Below are positions 1-7,093 of a stretch of DNA of 7,093 nucleotides, piece after piece. The notes beneath the pieces are model-generated. The model did not search any database, was not told where the DNA came from, and saw only the letters and a list, made by a program, of their open reading frames with translations. The first letter of the stretch is position 1, and each line of letters opens with the position of its first letter. The stretch covers positions 1-7,093 of the forward strand of contig DAITAA010000055.1 in NCBI GenBank assembly GCA_036824505.1. The letters run 5' to 3'. A program made the translations under genes and the position numbers. Source of the stretch: SCUD01 sp036824505. Its GTDB lineage: Bacteria; Pseudomonadota; Gammaproteobacteria; Steroidobacterales; Steroidobacteraceae.

Positions 1-1574
<1,574 letters not shown>

Positions 1575-1575
<1 letters not shown>

Positions 1576-3077
1576 CACTTCATCGTCGGCATGATGAACT
1601 CGGCGCCCTTCGAGCCCGTGGGCCAGCGTGCCGTTACGGTCTTGAGCCGCGTGTAGAAACGCACGCCATCGGGTCCGTGCATGTGCAACGGACCGAACAG
1701 CGAGCGCTTCCAGCCGCCGAAACTGTGGAAAGCCATCGGCACCGGGATCGGCACATTCACGCCCACCATGCCGGCATGGACGCGGCGACAGAATTCGCGC
1801 GCGGCGCCGCCGTCTCGTGTGAAGATCGCCGTGCCATTGCCATATTCGTGGCCGTCCACCAGTTCGAGCGCCGCATCGAGATCTGGAACACGCACGACCA
1901 CGAGCACCGGGCCGAAGATCTCCTCGCGATAGATGCGCATCCCGGGCGTCACCGCGTCAAACAGGACGGGGCCCATGAAGAAGCCGCGCTCATGGCCGGC
2001 AACGGTGTGTTTGCGCCCATCCACGACGAGTTTCGCGCCTTCCTCCACGCCGGTCGTCACATAGCCCAGCACGCGCTGCAGGTGCTCACGCGTCACCAGC
2101 GGGCCCATGTCGGCGCCTTCGGCCGTGCCCGGCAGCACGCGGATAGCCGCAAGTTCGGCCTTGAGAGCTTCCACGAGCGGGTCACCGGCGTCGCCAACGG
2201 CCACTGCGACCGATATCGCCATGCAGCGCTCGCCGGCGGAACCGTAAGCGGCGCCGGCCAGCGCATGGGCAGCCCCCGCAGGGTCCGCGTCCGGCATCAC
2301 CACCATGTGATTCTTGGCGCCGCCCAGCGCCTGCACGCGCTTACCGTGGTTGGAGCCGGTCCGGAAAACATGCTCGGCGACCGGCGTTGAGCCGACGAAG
2401 CTGATTGCATCCACGCCTGGATCGGTCAGCAGCGTGTCGACGGCCTCGCGATCGCCATTGAGGACATTCAGGACGCCCGGTGGCGCGCCGGCTTCGGTCA
2501 GCAATTCCGCCAGGCGCAACGGGCAGCCGGGATCCTTTTCGGAGGGCTTCAGTACGAATGTATTTCCGCAGGCAATGGCGATCGGAAACATCCACATCGG
2601 CACCATTGCGGGGAAATTGAAGGGCGTGATGCCGACGCAGACACCGACCGGCTGGCGCAGCGACCAGCTGTCGATGCCGCGCCCGACCGCGTCGCTGTAT
2701 TCGCCCTTCAGCAGATGCGGGATGCCGCAGGCGAATTCGACGATCTCCAGGCCGCGCGTGACCTCGCCACGCGCATCATCGAGCACCTTGCCATGCTCGC
2801 GCGTCAGTATTCCGGCGATTTCCTCGGCGTGCTGCTCGATCAAATCCCGGAAACGGAACAGCACGCGCGCGCGGCGCAGTGCCGGCGTATCGGACCATTC
2901 CGGCAGAGCCGCCCGTGCCGCCGCAATCGCCGCGCGGGTCTCGCCGGCCGAAGCAAACGCCACCTGCGTCGTCGCGACGCCGAGCGCCGGGTTGAAGACC
3001 GGCCCGGAGCGCCCGGATTCACCCGCGATGCGCCGGCCGCCGATGTAGTGTCCCAGATGTTCCAGTTCACCGGTCAT
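1575..3077 (-). CDS. mmsA: Methylmalonate-semialdehyde dehydrogenase (CoA-acylating), MmsA
   Basis: This NAD-dependent aldehyde dehydrogenase converts methylmalonate semialdehyde (and malonate semialdehyde) plus CoA to propionyl-CoA (or acetyl-CoA) and CO2. It acts in valine, thymine/beta-alanine or inositol breakdown in the cytoplasm. In residues counted from an in-frame GTG at 3083, the oxyanion Asn is N156 in TPFNFP, the catalytic Cys is C287 in SAGERC, and the cofactor-binding Glu is E388 in EEIFGP. The block LGGAKNHMVVMPDAD (253-267) is typical of MmsA and lacks the general-base Glu of hydrolytic aldehyde dehydrogenases, as expected for a CoA-acylating member. Length is about 500 residues, normal for the family. 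I prefer the ATG at 3077 because a GGA lies 8 bases upstream. The GTG at 3083, two codons earlier, would sit only 2 bases from it. The 3' end overlaps the acyl-CoA ligase start. No mmsB or MmsR-type regulator is visible in the window. Confidence 0.95.
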
Positions 3078-3083
3078 GTGCAC

Positions 3084-3192
3084 TGTCCGTTATCGCCACC
3101 CGGCGTTGATCCCGATGGATTGTCGCGCTATCGGAGGTGATAGTCACTGGTAGTGCCGCCTGCGCGGTGGTTCCGGTAAGCTGCGCCGCGGA
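3084..3192. promoter_or_regulatory. Divergent intergenic region between mmsA and acyltransferase gene
   Basis: This spacer of about 110 bases must carry the start signals of both divergent genes. On the plus strand TTGATC (3106-3111), a 17-base gap and TATCGG (3129-3134) make a weak sigma-70-like candidate for the acyltransferase, matching the consensus at 4 and 3 positions. A short inverted repeat, CTATC (3128-3132) and GATAG (3139-3143) with a 6-base spacer, overlaps the -10 candidate and could be an operator. I saw no convincing promoter on the minus strand for mmsA. All of this was read by eye and the elements are short. Confidence 0.3.
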
Positions 3193-4179
3193 ATGCCGCT
3201 TCCATCGCAAATCCACAAGGCGCGCGGCCCGCGTGCCCGGCGCCGCTCGGTCGACACTGAGTATCGCAAGCCTTTCAAGCGCGTACCGGCATGGCTCAGG
3301 GCGCTGTCATCGCTGCCACTGCCGGTCTGGTACGCGATCGCGGCATTCTTTGCCTGGCTCGCCGAATACGTGGCGCGGAACCGGCTTGAGACCATCGACA
3401 TGCAGCTCGCTGCCTGCTTTCCGGACCGTGATGCCAGCTGGGTCCGGGCCACGCGGCACGCCTTCTACCGAAGCTTCGGCAACGTGGCGGCCGAGATCGT
3501 CAAGGCCGCGACCATTGCGCCCGATGAGATCGACAGGCGAGTGACGTTCGCCAAATCGGAACAGGTCCAGGCAGCGCTGGATGCCGGCCAGTCGATCATT
3601 GTCGTCACGTCGCACAACTGCAACTGGGAATGGGCCCTGCTCAAGCTGTCGATCAGCATGCGCCACCCGGTCCACGCGGCTTACAAACCGCTGAAAGGGC
3701 GCTTCGGTGATCGCCTGATGCTGACCATCCGCTCGCGCTTCGGTGCCGAGATGATCCCGGCGCGCAAGCTGCTGATGCGCGTGCTGCGCTACAAAGGCCC
3801 GGCGCGCATCGTCGCGATGGTCGCCGACCAGGCCCCGACCTCCGCGGCGGTCCGTTACTTCACGCGATTCATGGGCCTCGACACGGCGTTCTTCATCGGG
3901 CCGGAGGTCATTGCGCGCGGAGCCCGCCTTCCGGTCTGGTATCTGGCGATGCGGCGCGAAGCGCGCGGCCGCTACCGCGCGGAGTTCGTACCGCTGGCTT
4001 CCGCCGGCGAGGAGCTGGCGCCGGGCGAGTTGATCGAGCGCTACGCAACCGTCGTCGAAGCGCTCACCCGTGAGTGCCCGCCGGAATGGCTGTGGAACTA
4101 CCGGCGCTGGAAGGTCCAGCGCGATGCGCAAGGCAACCCATACGTTGTCAAATCGGGAGAAATCGCGCCTTTGGGCTGA
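3193..4179 (+). CDS. LpxL/HtrB-family lysophospholipid (lipid A-type) acyltransferase
   Basis: This 328-residue protein belongs to the bacterial lipid A biosynthesis acyltransferase family, which moves an acyl chain from acyl-ACP onto a lipid acceptor at the inner face of the inner membrane. The N-terminus is strongly basic (1-30), followed by a hydrophobic stretch at about 39-60 that probably anchors it. The catalytic HX4E motif is H141-NCNW-E146. VADQAP (210-215) and the closing PEWLWNYRRWK (297-307) match the family's conserved C-terminal blocks. The segment after DQAP (RYFTRFMGLDTAFFIGPE) differs from classical E. coli LpxL/LpxM and resembles the divergent DQxP subgroup I associate with Bacteroidetes, so the acceptor may not be Kdo2-lipid IVA. 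ATG 3193 is the only canonical start between an in-frame stop at 3151 and residue 70. The ribosome site is weak (GGTAAG, 12 bases upstream). The gene stands alone between divergent mmsA and a downstream signalling gene. Lauroyl/myristoyl transfer, ornithine-lipid acylation or another lipid role cannot be told apart from sequence. Confidence 0.88.
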   Translation: MPLPSQIHKARGPRARRRSVDTEYRKPFKRVPAWLRALSSLPLPVWYAIAAFFAWLAEYVARNRLETIDMQLAACFPDRDASWVRATRHAFYRSFGNVAAEIVKAATIAPDEIDRRVTFAKSEQVQAALDAGQSIIVVTSHNCNWEWALLKLSISMRHPVHAAYKPLKGRFGDRLMLTIRSRFGAEMIPARKLLMRVLRYKGPARIVAMVADQAPTSAAVRYFTRFMGLDTAFFIGPEVIARGARLPVWYLAMRREARGRYRAEFVPLASAGEELAPGELIERYATVVEALTRECPPEWLWNYRRWKVQRDAQGNPYVVKSGEIAPLG

Positions 4180-4316
4180 CCGCCCACGAGCCGGCGAGTT
4201 GAAGATGAGATTATAGCAAATACATACGCTTACCTTGCATTCCTCGGATTTTCTGACAAAATGCCGCGCAACTACCCGTGGGACGGGAAAGACCGAACCG
4301 TTAACTGGTTCCTACG
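4180..4316. other. Intergenic spacer with AT-rich segment upstream of GGDEF-EAL gene
   Basis: The first 25 bases after the acyltransferase stop are GC-rich and show no hairpin followed by a T run, so I see no intrinsic terminator. Bases 4205-4262 are only about one-third G+C by hand count, against clearly GC-rich flanking genes, which is the expected make-up of a promoter region. The last 40 bases are GC-rich again and can fold. An ATG at 4261 opens a 92-codon frame, but it overlaps the GGDEF-EAL gene in another frame and looks non-coding. Confidence 0.5.
4235..4262 (+). promoter_or_regulatory. Candidate sigma-70-like promoter for the GGDEF-EAL gene
   Basis: TTGCAT (4235-4240) and CAAAAT (4257-4262), 16 bases apart, each match the -35/-10 consensus at 4 of 6 positions. 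They sit at the end of the AT-rich part of the spacer. Transcription would start near 4268-4270 and give a leader of roughly 48 bases before the GTG start. A second, poorer pair is TTGAAG (4199-4204) with TACATA (4221-4226). This is a pattern match by eye only. Confidence 0.3.
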
Positions 4317-4329
4317 GTGGCCAAGTCCC
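4280..4329 (+). promoter_or_regulatory. Possible folded leader around the start codon of the GGDEF-EAL gene
   Basis: Three nested complementary pairs are visible: GGGAC (4280-4284) with GTCCC (4325-4329), ACCG (4292-4295) with CGGT (4315-4318), and AACC (4296-4299) with GGTT (4307-4310). The last two stack, leaving a 4-base bulge CCTA and a loop of about 7 bases. The first two bases of the GTG start fall in a stem. This could control access to the start codon. Alternatively AACC...GGTT around the palindrome GTTAAC could be a protein-binding site on DNA. It does not match a riboswitch I recognise, including the c-di-GMP-I consensus. Stems this short could be chance. Confidence 0.25.
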
Positions 4330-7049
4330 GAACTGACAGACTGCTGGGAATTCAGGGGGATCCAATCCGGGTACCTACGGTGCAAGGCGAATCGATTCCC
4401 GAGTTCACCGCTTCGGACATCCTGGGGCCGAAGTTGTGGCAGCAGCGGGCGGAGCGCCCGCCGCTTGGCATCGACATCACCTGCACCAAGATCGCAGTCG
4501 ACTTCCAGAACATCAGCGCCGGCAATGCCGATGCGGTGATCCGCCAGAACCTCGACATCCTGCGCGAAGCGACCAATACCGACGCCGTCTTCCTGGCCCT
4601 GCTCGACGGCCAAGGCGAGTACATCGAATCGCTCGCGACCTCCAAGGGGCCGTTCGCCCAATGCCGACCCGAAGTGCTGAAGGGCGAACAGCTAGCGGCG
4701 CTGCCCTGGATCCGCTCCCGGCTCGAACACGTACGAATACTCGAGATCCGCGACACCGTCGGCGTGCGGGCCGAGCAGGCAAGCGACGCCGCCCGCCTTG
4801 CGGCTCTCGATATCCGCTCGCTGCTGCTGATCGCGTTCGCGGTCCAGGGCACGGTGCGCGGTTTCCTGGCACTCGCATCATCGGCGCCGCGTGACGGCTG
4901 GGACGTCAATCTGCACCTGCTGCTGAAGCTGGTCGGCACCAGTCTCGCGACGGGTCTCGAAAAGGTTTCACTGTCCGATCGCCTCGCCGACATGCAGGAA
5001 CGCCAGGACATGGCATTGCCTTGCGCGAATGACGGGCTGTGGGACTACGACGCGCAGGGCAACCGGACCTGGTTCTCGCCGCGCTGGAAGGCGATGCTCG
5101 GATTCGCTGAAGACGACATCATTACATCGCCGGACTGGCACCGGATGGTGCACCCGGAGGATCTCGCGCGTGTATCCGCGGCGATGCGCGATCACATCGC
5201 CGGCAAGACACCGATGTTCGAGAGCGTGCACCGCCTGAAGCACACCGACGGCGAATGGCGCTGGGTCGTCGGGCGGGCGCGTGCGCGCGTCGACGATCAG
5301 GGACGCCTGCGCCGGCTGATCGGCGTCGAGCTCGACATCACCGAGCGCAAGCTCTATGAGGAAGCGCTGTTCCGCGAGAAGGAAAGCGCCCAGATCACGC
5401 TGCAGTCGATCGGCGATGGCGTGATCACCTGCGATGCGCACGGTCGCGTCGAGTACCTGAATCCGGTAGCCGAAGAGCTGACCGGCTGGCGGCTCGAGGA
5501 CAGCCTTGGCCGGACCATCGACGAGATCTTCAGGGCATTCCACGAAGAGACCTGTGAGCCGCTCGAGAATCCGCTGGCGGTCGCCGTGCGCCGCATCCGG
5601 TCGATCAAGTCAGTGCGGCCGATGCTGCTGATACGCCGCGATGGCAACGAGCTCTACATCGAGAGCACCGCCTCGCCGATCCGCGACGGCAGCGGAACGG
5701 TTACCGGCGGCGTGCTGGTGTTCCATGACGTCTCGGAATCCCGCGAGCTGAACCGGCGCCTGTCCTATCACGCGAGTCACGACGTGCTGACCGGGCTCGT
5801 CAACCGCCGTGAATTCGAAACCCGGCTCGAACGCGCGCTGAAGAGCGCCAAGGCGCGCGAAACTTCGTATGCGCTGTGCTACATCGACATCGACCAGTTC
5901 AAGATCGTCAATGACACCTGCGGTCACAGCGCCGGCGACGCATTGCTCGGGCAGGTCGGCGCACTGCTGAAATCGAAAGTTCGCTGGCGCGACACCCTCG
6001 CGCGACTCGGCGGCGACGAGTTCGGCGTGCTGCTGGAAAGCTGCTCGCTGGAGGAAGCGCTGCGCACGGCCGAGACGCTGCGCGAGTCGATCCGCAACTT
6101 CCGCTACACCTGGGAGGACCGCACATTCAGGCTTGGCGCCTCGATCGGCGTCGTGCCGATCACGGCCGAAAACGAGGATGTCGCGTCGGTGCTGTCGGCA
6201 GCGGACTCCGCCTGCGGCGCGGCCAAGGAATCCGGACGCAACCGCGTCCACTGCTTCGAGGAAAACGACATCGACCTGATGCGGCGCCGCCGCGAAATGC
6301 AGTGGGCCGCACGAATCAACAATGCGCTCGAGGAATCGCGCTTCGAGCTGTTCCGCATGACCATCCTGCCGCTGCAGGTCGAGGACGCCGGCGAGCACTT
6401 CGAACTGCTGCTGCGGATGCGCGACGAGAGCGGCAAGATCGTCGCCCCGGACCAGTTCATTGCCGCTGCCGAGCGCTACGGCATCACGCCATCCATCGAC
6501 CGCTGGGTCATCGACAGCGCGTTTCGCTGGCTGGTATCGGAAGCGGATGAGCGGCGCCGCCTGACGATGTGCTCGATCAACCTGTCGGGCCAGAGCCTTG
6601 GCGACGACAAGTTCCTGCCGTTCGTGATCGAGCAGTTCCACAGGAGCGGCATCGACGGCAGCAAGATCTGCTTCGAGATTACTGAGACAGCGGCGATCGC
6701 CAACTTCTCGCAGGCCAGCCGGTTCATCCAGGCACTGAAGGAGCTCGGCTGCAAGTTCGCGCTCGACGACTTCGGCACCGGCCTGTCGTCATTCGGCTAC
6801 CTGAAGCACTTCCCGGTCGATTTCCTGAAGATCGACGGCAGTTTCGTCAAGGGATTGCTGCATGACCCGATCGACCGCGAGATGGTTCGTTCGATCAACG
6901 AGATCGGTCACCTGACCGGCAAGAAGACGATCGCCGAATGGGCGGAGAATGCCGAGATCGTCGAGGTGCTTCGTGGCCTCGGCGTCGATTACGCGCAGGG
7001 CTATGGCATTTCCCAGCCGCAGCGCGTGCAGCGCGCCGCGATCGCCTAG
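4317..7049 (+). CDS. Soluble GAF-PAS-PAS-GGDEF-EAL cyclic di-GMP signalling protein
   Basis: This 910-residue protein combines a diguanylate cyclase and a cyclic-di-GMP phosphodiesterase behind sensory domains. The order is GAF (about 75-215), PAS with PAC (about 230-345, ending DITERK), PAS (about 355-475), GGDEF (about 480-645) and EAL (about 660-905). GGDEF is intact at 565-569, and an inhibitory RxxD site (R556-W-R-D559) lies five residues before it. The EAL domain has E696-LLL-R700 (an ExLxR variant of EAL), N755, E787, D817/D818 in DDFGTG, K838, E874 and Q894, so both activities look possible. No signal peptide or membrane segment is visible, so it should be cytoplasmic. The start is uncertain: an in-frame stop at 4302 leaves GTG 4317 as the first usual start codon, but it has no Shine-Dalgarno. 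A second GTG at 4380 is also poorly placed. The stop TAG merges into a downstream repeat. Signals sensed by GAF and PAS cannot be read from sequence. Confidence 0.95.
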   Translation: MAKSRTDRLLGIQGDPIRVPTVQGESIPEFTASDILGPKLWQQRAERPPLGIDITCTKIAVDFQNISAGNADAVIRQNLDILREATNTDAVFLALLDGQGEYIESLATSKGPFAQCRPEVLKGEQLAALPWIRSRLEHVRILEIRDTVGVRAEQASDAARLAALDIRSLLLIAFAVQGTVRGFLALASSAPRDGWDVNLHLLLKLVGTSLATGLEKVSLSDRLADMQERQDMALPCANDGLWDYDAQGNRTWFSPRWKAMLGFAEDDIITSPDWHRMVHPEDLARVSAAMRDHIAGKTPMFESVHRLKHTDGEWRWVVGRARARVDDQGRLRRLIGVELDITERKLYEEALFREKESAQITLQSIGDGVITCDAHGRVEYLNPVAEELTGWRLEDSLGRTIDEIFRAFHEETCEPLENPLAVAVRRIRSIKSVRPMLLIRRDGNELYIESTASPIRDGSGTVTGGVLVFHDVSESRELNRRLSYHASHDVLTGLVNRREFETRLERALKSAKARETSYALCYIDIDQFKIVNDTCGHSAGDALLGQVGALLKSKVRWRDTLARLGGDEFGVLLESCSLEEALRTAETLRESIRNFRYTWEDRTFRLGASIGVVPITAENEDVASVLSAADSACGAAKESGRNRVHCFEENDIDLMRRRREMQWAARINNALEESRFELFRMTILPLQVEDAGEHFELLLRMRDESGKIVAPDQFIAAAERYGITPSIDRWVIDSAFRWLVSEADERRRLTMCSINLSGQSLGDDKFLPFVIEQFHRSGIDGSKICFEITETAAIANFSQASRFIQALKELGCKFALDDFGTGLSSFGYLKHFPVDFLKIDGSFVKGLLHDPIDREMVRSINEIGHLTGKKTIAEWAENAEIVEVLRGLGVDYAQGYGISQPQRVQRAAIA

Positions 7050-7093
7050 GGACTGTCCCCTTTTCCGCGCAGCGGAAAAGGTGGACTGTCCCT
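7048..7093. repeat. REP-like palindromic repeat unit at the window's right edge
   Basis: Two copies of GGACTGTCCC (7050-7059 and 7083-7092) flank a perfect 10-base-pair hairpin, CCTTTTCCGC (7059-7068) and GCGGAAAAGG (7072-7081), with a 3-base loop. Each flanking copy is itself nearly self-complementary: GGGAC-T-GTCCC at 7049-7059, and GGAC-T-GTCC at 7083-7091. The A and G of the TAG stop of the preceding gene are the first bases of the element. Repeats with a GGGACTGTCCC core are, to my recollection, scattered through many proteobacterial genomes, often near IS200-like (Y1/REP-associated) transposases. No transposase is in the window. The hairpin has no T run on its 3' side, so it is not a standard intrinsic terminator, though it could stabilise the mRNA end. 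Confidence 0.7.

Noticed and set aside
3307..4131. 274-codon open frame on the minus strand
   Set aside because: It is antisense to the acyltransferase, whose HX4E and C-terminal motifs are clear. The antisense peptide is Arg/Asp-rich low-complexity sequence.
4270..4330. c-di-GMP riboswitch upstream of a c-di-GMP enzyme
   Set aside because: The conserved blocks of the c-di-GMP-I class and its tetraloop/receptor pattern are not present, and the leader is too short. Only a generic fold can be proposed.
4261..4539. 92-codon frame starting at ATG 4261, possible small protein
   Set aside because: It overlaps the GGDEF-EAL gene out of frame for most of its length. The peptide is Ser/Arg-rich without recognisable features and has no ribosome site.
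5610..6641. 343-codon open frame on the minus strand
   Set aside because: It is antisense to the GGDEF and EAL domains, and its peptide has no domain pattern. It is a shadow of high-GC coding sequence.
7059..7081. Intrinsic transcription terminator of the GGDEF-EAL gene
   Set aside because: The hairpin is perfect, but it is followed by GTGGACTG with no T run. The flanking direct copies point to a repeat element instead.
4280..7092. GGGAC/GTCCC words at both ends of the GGDEF-EAL gene as mobile-element ends
   Set aside because: The 5' occurrence shares only five-base words with the 3' repeat, and the hairpin core is absent there. This is best treated as coincidence.

Overview
The window is GC-rich protein-coding DNA from a Gram-negative proteobacterium. 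A gammaproteobacterium is the most likely source, judging by the AlkK-like acyl-CoA ligase, the lipid A-type acyltransferase and the long GAF/PAS/GGDEF/EAL protein. No taxonomic marker gene is present, so this placement is an inference. I found no RNA gene, CRISPR array, transposase or phage gene.

Layout. From about 3083 down to position 1 runs a leftward catabolic operon. It starts with a CoA-acylating methylmalonate-semialdehyde dehydrogenase (mmsA). This overlaps, in a TGATG stop/start junction, an AlkK-type medium-chain acyl-CoA ligase whose last roughly 20 residues lie beyond the left edge. A divergent spacer of about 110 bases (3084-3192) separates this operon from a rightward LpxL/HtrB-family acyltransferase (3193-4179). 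A 137-base, partly AT-rich spacer (4180-4316) follows. It may hold a promoter and a foldable leader in front of a 910-residue soluble protein with GAF, PAS, PAS, GGDEF and EAL domains (4317-7049), predicted to make and/or break down cyclic di-GMP. Its stop codon runs directly into a palindromic repeat (7048-7093) that reaches the right edge of the window.

How the genes work together. MmsA and the ligase both deliver acyl-CoA thioesters, propionyl-/acetyl-CoA and fatty acyl-CoA respectively, and their overlap suggests coupled translation in branched-chain amino-acid or fatty-acid catabolism. The acyltransferase is an inner-membrane enzyme of lipid or envelope assembly. The GGDEF-EAL protein is a cytoplasmic signalling enzyme. 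Nothing in the sequence ties these last two to each other or to the catabolic operon.

Most of the window is ordinary, and I saw no clear new multi-gene system. The points most worth a second look are the repeat fused to the 3' end of the GGDEF-EAL gene, the unusual start region and leader of that gene, and the atypical acyltransferase subtype.
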